Assembly (NCBI GenBank): GCA_021234155.1 | Contig: JAJEKV010000783.1 | Location: forward strand, 1 to 64,000 | Reading direction: 5' to 3' | DNA: 64,000 bases | Origin: Isoetes taiwanensis | Lineage: Eukaryota > Streptophyta > Lycopodiopsida > Isoetales > Isoetaceae | Shown here: positions 1 through 13,319 of the stretch, in pieces | How the letters are laid out: each line of letters starts with the position of its first letter | How positions within the stretch are numbered: the stretch's first letter is position 1 | The notes under the pieces: model-generated | The model's database searches: none | Seen by the model: only the letters and a program-made list of their open reading frames with translations | What the model was told of the DNA's origin: nothing | Position numbers and translations under genes: made by a program

Positions 1-698
1 TTTATCAAAAGGGAAGCTTCAACCCCGAAAAGAAAGGTAGCATTGAAGAAAAACTTCTAATATTTACAAACAATATATGTAATAGATGGGAAGTTCAGAG
101 TTTACTAATTTAGTCGTCCACCTCTTTCTTTGTTTTATCTTCTCCAATTTCGCGAATGAGGTATTCTACGACGAATTATTATGTATGCAATCTAAACCTA
201 TGAAGGCTACTAGTTTGTTCATATATATGAGGACACATGTTGATAAAGGAGCATATATCACAAAGAACTGTATTTACGAGGCGAAATTTATGGAAAATGG
301 ATAGAAGGCATGAATGGTACCTTTGTAAACTTCAAAAACATCCACTCTAAACCTTTTGAATAGAAAACCCCACGCCTACAGCATTTGCCAACTCACCGCT
401 TCAATGCATCCGCCATTCCCACGATGAGGTTATACCAAAGATTTCAACATACAAGATCTAAGTTGCAAACAAGATCTATTGCGTAAAAAACGTAATGAGT
501 ATTTTGTGATGTAACCATCGCGATCCATGTTGATGCATTTCAAAGTACAAAAATCAAATAAAATAAGGGGAACAAAAAATGCAAGATGGCAAAAATGTTA
601 CTCAGGAATCAAACTCACAGAGCTCGAACGGCGGAGATTGACGCCACGCTTTTTGTCAGAATGGGCAATTCTTTTACCTTAACTCTACCTACTGGTAC
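1..698. other. Gene-free stretch
   Basis: No protein family, RNA gene or repeat structure is recognisable here. Open frames are short, with no codon pattern that suggests selection. Confidence 0.4.
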
Positions 699-835
699 AA
701 GAATAGAATAGAATAGATTTTAGCTCCACGGAGACCGACCGGGCCTATGGACTCAAATAGAAAACCAAACGTATTAATGGCTGTTAAAACTCCTCAGCCT
801 GGTTTTTCGAGGAAAACCTTAGCGCATTAAAAGTT
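699..835. repeat. Dispersed repeat R1, copy 1
   Basis: About 135 bp that recurs at 20374-20525. Shared landmarks in order are a GAATAGAATAGATT start, a 'CCACGGAGACC' block, 'GCCTATGG', 'CGTATTAATG' and 'GGTTTTCGAGG'. Both copies are in the same orientation and have drifted by many substitutions and small indels, so the family is old. It codes for nothing visible. It could be a terminal part of a transposon or a short non-autonomous element. Confidence 0.6.
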
Positions 836-1594
836 CCGGCTGGCATGCCGCATAATTGTGGTGGGATAGTTCAATGTCAGCCTAGAAGACACAATCGGTC
901 CGCATCCATAACCTCCCTGGAGGTACACCTAACAAACCCAATCGACTGCATTATTCAACAACTTCATGCAATCTAAGGCCGAAGCACTAGTAATCGAACA
1001 TACCGCCGATAAGTAACCACGCCGCAGCCCAGCCAGCCAAGAATGGTGAAGGCCGCCTCGACCAACCGCAAAACGCCTACGGAGCCTTTTGGTTCTAACG
1101 AAATGACAGTCTAATCCGCCGCTTATCAGCGTCAAAGTGAAGAGAATAGTAGGCGAAAACAACTGAATGATGGGTAAAAATGCGGAATGGAGAGTAAAAA
1201 CGTGGAAGGAAGAGGCAAAATATTGCACAAATTTCAGGAATAAAATAAGTGACACGTGTCAAAATACTAATGGATGGGATGATTGATTGGGCCCACTCAT
1301 CTTTTCGTTTCCTTGAATGCCCCTTTGCTTGGTTTGTTCAACCGTATTCGAGCGAGCGGAGCGAGCGGAGATCCATTTGTTCATTTTGATTTTGGAAGTG
1401 AGCCTTTGTCTTTATTTATCCATTTGTCTTGAGCCGAGCGCCTTTTGTTTTATTATCTTTGTTTTATCTGTCCTTGTTTTGTTCTTTGTCCTTTATTTGT
1501 GCCATTGTTCACAATTCAAAAGTGCAACCCCATCGTTCTTTATTTCCCTTGTCTCATTACCCTCAAAATCCCTCTTGTCCATTTATTTTAGCCC

Positions 1595-2095
1595 CTTATT
1601 GACCAGCTGGAAGATTTCGCTTTCTGGACTAACGGAGGGCCCATCCCATGCATCACACACCCGGTGGAACTCATATATGCCGACGACGCCAACCTCCTCG
1701 GCCCATAACCTGTAGGGATACGCAACGCCACGGGATGCTTCGACACTTTTCGGCTATTCCACGGTGACAAGCGAAGCTAACTTCTCTGGCTAAACTAGGC
1801 ATTGCTACTCACAACTACAGTGTTTCTCTTTATCTACTTATTGGATAAAAGATTGTAGGTGGTTCTCAATTTCCACAAGTATTTAGGATCGAAGTTCTTT
1901 ACTACCACCCACCTGGGAGGTTTATCAGTTATAACAGCGAAGTTGGAGCACTATATGCCATGCGTAACAACCATATTGGTGGTTTATGCCCTGGGCTACC
2001 AAATACACTTTGCTTGTAGGCTCATGAGCCGGCCCTTCTCAGATAGGGGCGTGAAGCGTGGGTTCGCGATACCCCACCATCCGGAATGATCTCAG
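1595..2095 (+). pseudogene. LINE reverse transcriptase relic
   Basis: A remnant of a non-LTR retrotransposon reverse transcriptase. One frame reads HPVELIYADDANLL; the YADD catalytic box (motif C of LINE RTs) lies at 1676-1687. About 180 bp further on, in another frame at 1859-2089, comes a KYLGSKF motif followed by a segment containing ITAKLEH and ALGYQIHFACRL. These match in order the usual 'YLG' box and the helix after the palm of LINE RTs. A TAA stop at about 1707 and several frame changes separate the pieces, so it is non-functional. No 5' endonuclease part, poly(A) tail or target-site duplication could be found. Confidence 0.65.
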
Positions 2096-5000
2096 CAGCA
2101 GAAAGCCTCTTGGCATGAGCCCTTGGGTAAAAGTCCACGCCCATACCGATACCGTGATCCTACTATAGGGAGATGTGTTTTCACCCTTCAACAGACCCGC
2201 ATTGAACGAGACATTTATCCTGCATATGGTCGCATGGTGATACATCGCCAGCCTAACCTTGCTTTTGGAATGGCACCTGTCCCAACGTTTCAAAGTCAGG
2301 CTGAAGGATGCTAAGCCTGGTTCTCACGTTGGGGTGTATAGGGTAAAACGACGCAGACCTATCTAGCAAAGAAGGGATTTCCAATGCACTAAAGTTGTAC
2401 CTAGATGTTACTTTCCTAAAGCTTTCATAGATGCGTGACGCCCGACGATCGTTGTTCTGGGCACACCATCACGCAGCAAGTCAATCCTAGGCTCTCGAGA
2501 GGCCCACACTGACATTTTGTACACCCATTTGCCCATGAAGAAGCGCAGTTTATAGATTCCATTCACATGGGTGCATATCGCCTCCCAAGCATTGAGACCT
2601 GGTTGGGCTCCTGGGAAGCATGGGAAGAGAGGGTTTTAGTGTTGCTACTTAGGGTGCCATTGAAGATGAATGTCATGCCTCCATTCCGCCCGCTTCGACC
2701 ATATCCCAGCCGGGTATGTTCGGTTATTAGTGACTAGCTACCGTTGTAGAGCTATTGAATACGGCGTCTGTGGCCCTTGTGGGGTCACACTCCGTGAGAT
2801 TATGATGCACGCCCCCTACCTTGTGTCCCATCGAGACATTGAACTGTCCCATACACAATCAGTATAGGTACCAGCATTACCTTATTATTGCGCTTTTTCC
2901 CCGAAAACCATTCTAGGTGGGGGCTTTTAATGACACAATACGCCATACGCCTTTTCGCTTCTGGGTCCCATAGGCCAATCGACTCACGATCTATAAAAAT
3001 CATTCTATCTCTATTTAACCCTTTTGTTCATTGGTCCTTTTTTCTTTCAGAGCTTGTTAAAAATTATTTTGTTCAACCACAAAAGCCAAACCCATAACAA
3101 GTAATGCCACCACGAACAATCGCAATGATGTCCATAAATAAATTGAAATGCCAAATCATACCACTCATGACAACCAAAGATGTCATAGCCCTGCAAAAAG
3201 AATCCGTTTTATGTGCAAGAACCCATCAACATTTTCAAAACCATTCTTTCGGTTTGGTCAATCGAAAGCAAATTGACGGAGGATCTATGAGTCATTTAGC
3301 AAAACCAATTGCAGCTTGAGTGCCTTCCATCCATATTACAATCAGATTGTTGCTGCTCATGAGCCTCCTTAACAAAAGGCCAACCGCAGACATTTAAAGC
3401 AAGCCCGAAAAACAAAGCCACCTTTTGATGGTGCCGTTAAGTATCCCAAATGTTGGGTATTTTGAAAATGTATGAATCCTATCAGGATTATTTATTATTT
3501 GAAAGGTCACTTTAATGAATTCCAATGGAGAGGGACTCTTTAAAAAAAAGTGTCTATTAGTAGATCTTTGAAAAGAATGAATGGTATGTGAGTATTGTGA
3601 AGAAAAAACCTTCATGTATTGAGCAATTGTCGACATATTAAGTTGCCTCGATAATCTCCACTAAACGATTGGTCTGGTATGGAAAAACATGAACATCCTA
3701 TAAGGGCACCACCTAGTCGGAATGCTTGTTTTGATGCCAAAAGATTCTGAAGACAAGTCAAGTGCATCTATGATTAGAAAGGATTGAAGGAGAAAGATGT
3801 GAGGCCGTTTCTCGCACATACACAAATCAATAACCTCATCTCAATAACCTCATCTCGTTTAATTTTCCCGCCAATGTCTTGTGGGAAAAATGGTAGGTGC
3901 TATATCTTGAAAAAAGCCAACCACAGCGCTAAAGGTTCAGTGTAGAGCTTGTGAACCCAAGGTGACTGGGAGGCGGTTTCAAAATTGTTGTCTTATTTTG
4001 ACCATGTAGCATTATACTCACAAATGGACAACATTGCTTGTCATAATTAAGATTCCGAGGTACATGTCATATAAGCATCAATTATTTCACGTTTGTAGCA
4101 CCTGTAACTGTATTACTATCGGTTGCTATCTCTCAAAAGACGTAAAGTGAAAAGCCATGACAAAGAGAGGGTTGCCATTGGTAGTTGCACTCATATCCAT
4201 TGTGTATCAATTGTGCATATCCGTCTTTGCAAAGAGAGATTATCAGCAAAGCTGCCTCGGTAATGGCAACCTCCGCAGATGCCTGCGCTTTCCTCGCGCA
4301 ATACGGCGAGAACTCAGAAAGTATTCCGCAAGTTGGGTATCCGCACTTTACGCTTCCATATTTCATGAGAAAGATGAGATATTCATATCTCCAAAGAAAC
4401 TGAATTGAGACTATCTCCTTTGCTGTTGATATTCCGGCATAGCCCAAGTGAGATTCATATGAAGGCACAATTCTTATTTGTCGGACGGGAGATGCCGCCA
4501 TGTGATTCAAGTGGTAAAGCGTGAAAAGAGCTATGGCGCAGATGTAGCCAAATGCGCATGCTACATAACGAGCAACAACCGAGCAGGCAACCGGAGTCGG
4601 ACTTCGCTGTAGTGGGCAAAGCAAAGACATGGTCGGGCTTAATAGGGCCTCGCAAGAGCCCCAGGGTTCGCGCGGCGATTTGCGTGCTGGCAGCTGTCTC
4701 ATCTGCCTCCTGAAATGCCTGCGGCTCCCCGCCGCAGCGTTCTCGGCTTCATATTCCCGTCGCTTTTGTCGTCAACCTGCATGTCCCCACGCCACTGCAC
4801 TCATTAATGTGAATGTAAAAACATCGGAGCAGCCAGAGGTTGAACGCATGTTTATTCCACCTTTTATATTAGTGATTGGAATATAATCATACACGCGAAA
4901 GACCAGCAATGGAGTCGCATCGATGAGGTTCCTCCTCCTGCCTCTTTAGTCCACATACCACCCTGGCATTATACTATGTCTTAGCTCCTGAGCTCTTTAT

Positions 5001-5525
5001 CATTGATCAACCCGGCGCATTCGCGTCCACCATGGTAACGCTAAGGCTACCGGGGTTGTGGTGGCATGGATTGGCCTCGGCAAAGGCAATAGTTGGCGGC
5101 CTCAGGCCGTATATCATGCAAAGCTTTGGACACGCGGATTGCCAGCGTATCCAGGGAGGGCTCTCCTTCCCAAATTGGGAGCTCATCGCCATATCGCTGG
5201 CTGAGCAGCCCTTACCCCCGTGAATCGGTGACCCAAGCTCTTTGAGCATGTCTTGCCTGGCCGATCGCATGCGCTATTGTCGCAATCCATTCATGAGCTT
5301 TGCATGGAGGCCTTTATATAATCGCTCAAGTACTGTGACCTCTATCCCCAGAAGCCTTTTATAAATTTAATTCTGAAATTTGAAATAGTTGATGTCTCCG
5401 CTTTTAGTTGGCCTAAATTTATCATCGAAAGTTGTTCGATTTTTCTAAAAGAATCGCAAGAGTCCTTTCTTATCCTAAAATGGCAAATTGGTCGGATTCT
5501 TACAATAGAAAGCCGGAGTAGAAGT
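2096..5525. other. Gene-poor stretch
   Basis: No recognisable gene. The first few hundred bases may continue the LINE relic, but no diagnostic motif is visible. The longest frame is a minus-strand 189-codon ORF at 4133-4702, with no family resemblance and a plus-strand frame open across part of it; I treat it as chance. Confidence 0.35.
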
Positions 5526-5529
5526 CCAA

Positions 5530-5985
5530 GTCATTACGATATTCTAAACGAGGTGCATCCCTGACTACCACGCTGCCGATTGTTAATCTTATGGGCCCAA
5601 ACTCTATTTGAGTTTCCGGCACTTCTCGCTTTTGCTTAAGCTCATTTATATGATTCGGGGCGCTATGATTTTGAGATGTCAATTACGAAGTTTGCCTAAG
5701 GTTTTGATGGTATATCGAGCTCTATACGGCTTTCAGCTTTGCCTTAGAATATAAAACACAAGCCTCGAACTCTACCAAAATAAATTAAATGTCTTTAATA
5801 AGACTACTTTAACCAATCTAACCAAGAGTTAACGGACTATTCTTTATCTTAAATCTATGTTTTTTTTTTTTAAAACCCATTGAATTGTTTCTGTGGATAT
5901 GGTCTATGGTTTCCCGAATTATATCCATATCAAACCCCGAACCCCTCTATTTCTGCTATATATTAGTGTTAACGGTATCTTCCTC
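5530..5985. repeat. Dispersed repeat R2, copy 1
   Basis: About 450 bp sharing an ordered set of blocks with 18060-18810: 'TTCTAAACGAGG', 'GACTACCAC', 'GCCTAAGGTTTTGA', 'GAACTCTACCAAAATAA', 'AGACTACTTTAACCAAT', a 'CTATGTTTTTTTTTT' T-run, 'ACCCATTGAATTG' and 'TCCATATCAAA'. It is non-coding. The 18 kb locus holds two tandem copies of the first part, this one only one. A decayed LTR or MITE-like family is possible. Confidence 0.6.
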
Positions 5986-8834
5986 GGCCGCGATGTATCA
6001 TTACCTAAATTGCATTTCATTTGTAGGATTTGCCGTTAAAACCATTCAATAACATATCTACTTTTTAACTTTTGGTCTTAAATCATCTACCGATAATCAT
6101 ACCAATGGCATAATGGAAACATTAAATATACTCGGACATAAGATTCGTGACATTTCCAAGTGATGTGGACTTTGCGCTTAATGTGATTGAACAATGTAAG
6201 ATGAAGCAACCAGATTCACAATAATATAGACCCCATAGATCAACTCCTTGTTTTGGAGGTTTGAAAATCCTTCTTGCATTTCTCCACGCATGTGGATGAG
6301 AGATAACCATTTTGTCTTCTTCCATCTCATCTTGTGGTTTTCCGGGCTGAATTATCTCCCCAGCCCTTCAAGATCCACAACCAAAAACTTGCTCCCTTCT
6401 TTTCCTTCATGGATGTGCCAACTATTGAGGTCTACATTTTTTCTTTGGAGCAAAGGCATCGGTGAGAGGAGCTTTAAGGACATTAATACTAGCAAACCGG
6501 AAGTTGAGAGATGAGTAGATTGAGTTGAGAGATGAACCAAAACCTGTGGGGCATAGAAGAAACCCCAAGAAATGAAGTCTTAGAGCGTGACATCATCGTA
6601 AGCATGAGCGGAGGTCCATGATTGATGTTGAAACCGGAATTACCGATGACGAATGACTCTAAAGCAAATGGATGCCGGAATGGTAGGATCCATCAAACAA
6701 TGAAGCAAAATTTGGTACAACCCTGACAATTCCAGCCTATTATAGCAAGTTGAAAAACCAGGACCCATGAGGCCGTAATTCAAACCCCAGGAATGTAAGA
6801 AGTACCCTCGAGACAAAAATGTGGGACCAAAGTGGGATGACACAAACCCGGCTTGGAAATTTCCATGGAGAATGATCTTATTGCAATCTTGATAAACTTG
6901 AGTGCTAATCCAATATTCCATCAATAGCCCGCCAAAATATACATGATTTTTTTGGCAGGTTAGGTGCTGGATGTTCTTGTTTGATTTTCATTGTACCGGC
7001 AATATTGCACGGTAGGGAAAAAATACAATGGGAACAATAAATTTTATGCCACAAGATATCTACCGTCTCCAATGGAAAGATGCATAAAATGCCATCCATG
7101 ACATTCTCATGGCATGTTGCATAGGAATGAATCTAAGCACGTAAACATTTTCATTGACTACTTTAACTTATATATTCTCCCTCCTCTCCTGCTCGAAGTT
7201 TGTTGGTCTTGTTGTGGTGTCTCGTCCTTGATATTCCTAACATGTCCCTCAATAAAGCTATCAACCAATGCCTGTAGCATGGAATTAGATTCAATTCCTT
7301 TAACATCAACTCCACAAGTGGACAATCTTTGAACCATGAAATGGATATCCTATAAAAAGGCTTATTTAGTATTCCTAGTATCCTAATTTCACCCGTTGTA
7401 CAAATGGATAAGGTCACCATAAGCAAAATGCCAAGATTGCCTCCTTCCTTCCCAATCCAATCCAGAATTAGCGGCAACAACTTCCAATGGGGATCCTAAT
7501 GACTATAAGCAAAACCATCCGACTCCTCCAAAGACCTTTCGAGTATCCAATTCTTGGGTTTTGGTATGTCCGAGATTAGCCTAAAATACGGGATTATGTC
7601 CGGCGGCATTACAAAGTTTCAGCACTTAAAGAAAGAATACCGGATTCAGGTCCTGCGGCCTTCCACAGACATCTTTACATAGGCCAATGAGCCCAATCGG
7701 AGCCCAGAGACTTTAACCTGTAGTCCCGCCAAACCAAATGGAGATCGCATCCCCACCCTCCACCGTGCTCTCATGGAATCCACACCGGCCTAACCCGCCC
7801 CGTGGTCCCTCAGTCCCAAAAAGTCCATAGTCATGGACAAAAGAATATGCTACAATATTCTAAATCAGGTCCCTCTATGGTGTCTTGTGGGAGCCCACCG
7901 GGCAACCTTAAAACACTTTTTTCAAAAGGAAACCCTCAATGCGCGGGGGTAAGCATCTTGTTTAAGTTTTTCTCTTAGGTGGTCATTATTTTCTATTATG
8001 TTCCACTCGAACAATATTATGCTCCAATACAACAATGTCAAGCGTTTTGCTCTAAGTTTTAGGGTTTAGAGATTTAGTCTGAGATGATCAGACTTCTGCA
8101 CTATTCGATCCATTTTACCAAGACATGGAGTTCCACAACCCACATTTTTATTCCGCAATGTACACTCCGTGGCTGCCAGCAACATTATAAGAGGATAGGT
8201 AACCACAAACACATCTTGTGGACATACATTTTTCGTGCTTCCTTTCTCAAATAAAAGCACGAGCTTTATGATCGAACTAGACAATCATCGGCACACTGGA
8301 GCCAAGGAAAATTTCAGGCATTTGTTATGTTTTGACTAGTGTCTGAGGTTGAAACAACCATTGAGAATAAAATGACAATTCTTCTTATTATTGATTAGAT
8401 CTTAGCAGTTATACCACCAGCATGTGGTCGCACTTGGAGGGGGAGGACTTCACCAGTTCAACTGAAAACCTTTTGATTTTGCTAGGTGTTATTTATACAA
8501 GATAATGCAATGAATAGCGGCCTTGAACAGGCCATATATGAGAAATAATGCGCTCCCACAGTTTCAATGGTAAGCTATCAAAGACAATTCATCAATGTAG
8601 TTAACCACGTGAATGTCATGGTCTGAATTTCATCTTTACTATGTTTTGTTTAACAACGATTTGTCTGGTTAAATCCTGCATGGCCCTTCTAGATATTTAC
8701 GGATTTTTCACGTACAGCCAGTTTGTTTTGTTGTTGTTCTCTTTTCTGTTGGTTAAGCATCAACAGAGGACATTGCTGGTATTGTTTTTCGGCACAGGGT
8801 TGTTGATTGGCTGAATTATTTGCTATTGATGCAG
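5986..8834. other. Gene-poor stretch
   Basis: Contains several short minus-strand frames (around 6122-7480) without a convincing family match. A phrase resembling the linker before the zinc-binding end of LINE RTs occurs near 6905-6960 on the minus strand, but it is too weak to call. A short run resembling 1.7 plant telomere units (TTTTAGGGTTTAG) lies near 8057. Confidence 0.35.
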
Positions 8835-11290
8835 ATCCAACGGCTCATGGAGCAATACAAGAAATGGGACAATAAAAGGATGTGCACCTTTGTGCTGCTA
8901 AAAGTATGGTCTCTATGTACTTATTATCTTTCAAAAAGATTGTGACTACTATGAACGTTTTCTGTTAAAAATTATCTCAACACCCTAAGCAGACAAATGA
9001 ATGTGAAATGTTATGGAAAAGTAGTTCTTAACCCCTGTCTCATTAAGCATAGAGAAATACAACTGCCAAAACACGAAGTCCTGGGCTCAGTAGTATCAGC
9101 TGCTACAAAAAACTATTCTACTAATGAAGGTCGAAATAATTGGTAGATAACTGGTGGAAGTTAGAAGTGGTTTTATCCTTTATTTTTTCACAAATCATCG
9201 CATGGCATCCATTTTTACTTGGTTTTTTTTTTTCTGTGTTGAGTAGGGTCCTGGAAATGCTTTCTGCACAGGTGTCGATTTCTCATGCATTGATCGTTGG
9301 AAGAGACAAGGTACAAACCCATGGCATGAGGCTTCTTTAGTAGTGATATGGACGTGCAAGTTAACAATAGTTATGACTTCTTGCAGAACCCATTCAAGAG
9401 CATATGACCTCTTTACCAAGCAGCATTTGTTCGCTTACGTTCTTAGTTCATAAAAAGCCCCATGTAAGCCTTCCTAGGTTCCTGCTATTTGAATTACAGT
9501 TAACAAGATTGGGTTTATGCAGATTGCCTTAATGGATGGATTGATTTATAATGGGGGTAGCTTCTCACTTCACAGCTCTTTTTAGAGTTGTAACGGAGAA
9601 ATGTGTATGCCTTCTAATGCTGTTCCGCTTTTCAATTTTCTGCAGACTTGTTTTCCTTCTTATTCCATTTGTCCGAGTTAAAACTGTTTGGGGACATATT
9701 CTCTCTAATGCTTTGTTGAAGGAACAAAGATTTTGACATTGTGGCTCATGTCCTTGTGTGATTGCCTCCATAATGCTAACTTGAAGACTAATATTATCCT
9801 TTAACAACTAACAAAAGGAAATTTCAGGTCGAAAGTTCTTTCTTTATCCCTGCAGTTGCTGGAGGTTTTCATCCAGATGCAGGAGCTTCACACTTGCTTT
9901 CTGGCCTTCCTGGTTTCATTGGTGAGTTTGTCACCTCTCCTGGTTTTATTGGTGAGTTTGCCTTTGTACTGGCCCTCGACTTTTCCTCATTGACAAGTAT
10001 CTTATTTCCATTATCATATGGTAGGTGAGAATAACTTAGCCCTCACCGGGTGAACGTTTGGATGCTGCTGAGATGTTTCATTACAAGCTGGCGACACACT
10101 TTGTTCCTAGTCATGTATGTTCTAGTTCATTTCCATTGTTTTGTAACTCCTGTTTTAGTACACAATATTTATAAAGGTTATTAGGAGGTTGTGTTGGACA
10201 ACTAAAAATTTGCATTAATGCTTGCAGAGACTATCCCTTCTCGAGGAGCGACTTGAACTTTGGAGATCCAATTTCACCATCTCCATATTTTGATGTTATC
10301 AATTAATGCTATTGTTGAATATACTGATTATGTAAGACCAGGGAGCAATAGCATCAGAGAAAGGTAAATGATGATATATGCATTTAAACTTGTTGATGTG
10401 GTCCTCTATACTATGTGTCTTACAACATAGTAAAAAAGTGTATTTTCAGGCATAACTCTAGATCTTGTTGCAAACCATGTAAATCACTTCTAAATTTGAT
10501 AATTGTTCCAGGGGCCCCATGATTGACAAGTGTTTTCAAAGGAAACTGTTGAAGATATCTAAAGGCTTTGCAAGGAAGGAAAAAGGGAAATAGATGTAGC
10601 CTTTAAGTTTCGCGTTATGGCATTTCCACTTAACTTACTGAGCAAAAAAAATTTGCTTAATTGTAGGAGGATGAATTGGAACTGTCGCCACAAAAAGGAA
10701 TGGATTCAGAGAACAATAAATTGTATATCTAAGGCATCACCTATAAGCTCTTAAGGTTGCATTAACCTCTGTAGGTATATGTCAAAACATGGTATGAGAC
10801 CCTCTTGAAACAAAATCATGGTGACAATGTTGTTTCTTCCATTTCAGGTTAGCATGGGCAGACAATCTCTTCTTAGTGATTCTTTTAAGACGGAATACTG
10901 CATAACTTCTCATGCAGTATTGGGGATGTCTCTGGAGATTTATAACAGGTAAGTTCACCTTCCATTCTGTATACATAAAAGTAGATTGGCATCCTCAACT
11001 AATTGTATTAATCCAGGGATATCGGGGCTTTTGCATTGCAACATGACAGAAAACCTCAGGTAATGTTGATGGGCCCCAACCATCTAATAGTTGGGTAATG
11101 TTTCCTGCAAAAATTTCATGCTGTTAAATTGCAGAGATTTTCTCTGACAAAGAACCTGCTCTGGATTTTTGTGTAGTGGGATCCCTTCAACATTGGCCCT
11201 AAGGTGACAAATGCAATGGTTGATAAATACTTGACTCCAATTGTAAGAGGAGGGATGGGAAGATTGGACTCTTCCAATATAACCTTTAGC
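8835..11290 (+). pseudogene. CHY-like (3-hydroxyisobutyryl-CoA hydrolase-like) pseudogene
   Basis: Decayed multi-exon gene of the enoyl-CoA hydratase/isomerase (crotonase) superfamily, 3-hydroxyisobutyryl-CoA hydrolase-like branch. These enzymes act in valine breakdown; plant relatives include mitochondrial and peroxisomal forms. Exon remnants with AG/GT borders are: 8835-8903 (QYKKWDNKRMCTFVLLK), 9247-9310 (GPGNAFCTGVDFS, the oxyanion-hole region), 9387-9463 (ends in HKKPH), 9523-9602 (ALMDG), 9828-9921 (GGFHPDAGASHLLSGLPG), 10025-10114 (NNLALTG, then LDAAEMFHYKLATHFVPS), from 10228 (RLSLLEERL), about 10512-10590, about 10847-10949, from about 11017 (GAFALQHDRKPQ) and from 11177 (WDPFNIGPKVTNAMVDKY). 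The order is collinear with the family. The MGGG loop exon, the LALTG exon (extra base near 10051) and the exon near 10540 are out of frame. The first exon(s) with the start codon were not found. Some indels could be sequence error, but several lie outside CAG/CTG context. Confidence 0.75.
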
Positions 11291-12919
11291 ATGTAACATA
11301 CCGAGCCGGAAAGTTGGCATATTTAACAAGGGGTCTGAAGATTTTAGCAGAGGAATTCACCCATTCAAGCTGTCAAATGACCCAAATGTTACAAATTGAA
11401 AACCATAAAACATACGTTTAAGCCAGGTTGAGAAAGATGCATGCCCATGAAAAATGTGTATATCCTATTCTTTTGAGAGCCAGGTCCCGATTCTGCACAA
11501 AAAGGGGATTTTCAGATTTCAGTTGGATGGAAAGACTTTTTAAGCCTTATAACGTGACGCCTATTTTTGTGCACGGCGTCAACTGTGGAACAAGTTATAG
11601 GCCAGATGTTAAAGCACAAAAGAATTTTATTTCCCTAGGGCTAGGAGAATTTTTTAATTTTAAGGGCCTTAATTTAGGTTCCTTATTTTTGTTGTGTTCA
11701 TTTAAGGGTTATATTGCAAGCATTTCTTTGTTTTAATCCTTATATCGGTAGCTCTCCATGCCCTAAAAGTAATGCTCGCATGAGGCATAATGCTTATGCC
11801 TGACAACCGAAATAAATTAAAATTCCTGACATAAAAAATGCACCATGAAAAAGTGATTTTTCAAAAACATCCAATCGAATCACACATACCAATCACTTAT
11901 ATAATTTCCACAATTAGATTCTAGCTACCACATTTAGTTTGAAAAAAATGTTCCATTTTTGGCACTCCTGGGTGCTTTTAACGCGATGACCACAGTAATC
12001 AATGACTATTATTGGGTCTCTTTTGACATTTTTGGGCAAACAAAAACATATTTTCAAAGTTGTCATTGTGTTATTGGTATCGACGATCAATTATAAAAGT
12101 TATGTTTGAATACTAAAATATCGATTGATAACCATCAATAAAAAGCTAAAAGAATAAACCATCTAATAGGTAGTAGCCAGCAATTATCGCATAACACATA
12201 CGCACCTTTTTTCCATTGGAAGAAACCCCTTTAATTTTATCCGATATCTTTCACCCCGAGGGAATTTCAATGGTACCAAAATGGGGTACATAGAAAGAAC
12301 CGGGTTCCAAGAAATACAAATGAACAAAGACCCAAATAATAGGAAAATAAAGGGACCAAGCATTTGGAGCGGGTTTTAAAGCTTCAACTATAATGCATGA
12401 CCAAAACCTTGCGGCTTCATTGCTAGAAATCATTAGTTTCTTTGCTAAAAACCATTATCTTGTTGCTAATTATATTAGTTGCTTTCACCATCTATCGCAG
12501 AAATGCAAAAACATTAATATTCAAAGAAAATACATCACCAAATCAATTTGCAGAACCATAAGTTGCTTTGTGACTATATTTTCCATTTTTAGGAAGCTTC
12601 TAAAAATATAAATATCTATTCCCGATTGTTCCTCGCTTATGCAACCGAAGAAGAAAATGGTGCTATTCAAATGTCTCCAGACTTGATGTTTAACATAACT
12701 TAAATTTTTACAACTTCTAGAGAATGGTAATGGTTTCTTTAAACATTCTAACGGAAACAATGAACTTTGGTTGCTTCTACTTCATATATGGAATTTCTTG
12801 AAAAGCTTTCTATCAATTAATTAGCATCAACAAAGAAACTGAAAATCCCTAAACAAAATATGGTCTTGCATGAAATCCACTTAGAATAACCCTCGACTTT
12901 TTCCAATATCAGGGCGATT
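11291..12919. other. Gene-free stretch, AT-rich
   Basis: No gene recognised. The T-rich stretch at about 11630-11740, with 'AGGGCCTTAATTTAGG', has the look of the 3' part of a plant LTR, but no matching second LTR, primer-binding site or polypurine tract was found. Confidence 0.3.
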
Positions 12920-13319
12920 CTACATGTCCCAAACAATGTTGTCCAAGCGGATACACCAAAGTTTTGGTGGCATTTGAAGAACTATTACCTCTGGGCCTCT
13001 TTCAACCATTCTACTCAACCAAAGCATGTCAACAATGCAATGGAAATGCTCAACTATAAACACTACTACATGAAATCCTTCATGGAAAATAATATATGAC
13101 AACCTCATTTAATGAGACCGGTATGTCTATATGCATAAAGCAAATTGTCAAGTTGAATGCCCTAAGTTGCACTTGTTGGTGCATATAAAGAACTTGATTT
13201 CCATATCCATCTCTTTGGGCATGTCCTGCAATCATGGTAGCCCATAAAACTGCATGCCCAGAGGCATCTTGTCCAAATATTTTGTGGGCATCCTCAGCTT
13301 TCCACTTTTTAGCATACAA
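12920..13319 (-). pseudogene. PPR protein fragment (PLS/E-type)
   Basis: Two adjacent minus-strand frames resemble a plant pentatricopeptide-repeat protein of the PLS class, whose members bind organellar RNA, often for editing. Reading 13319 to 13080, MYAKKWKAEDAHKIF and WATMIAGHAQRDGYGNQ match the 'MYAKCG..EDA.KVF' and 'SW..MIAGYAQ.G...A' helices of PPR repeats. Reading on, 13108-12920 has HFHCIVDML, MVERGPEVI and MPPKL, matching the 'HY.C.VDLLGR.G' and 'EA...I..MP' signature near the E domain. A frame change near 13100 and missing repeats between the two parts show that it is a degraded remnant. Function is inferred from family only. Confidence 0.65.

Noticed and set aside
4133-4702. 189-codon minus-strand ORF as a gene
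   Set aside because: No family resemblance, strongly mixed composition, overlapping open frames on the other strand and no sign of exons around it.
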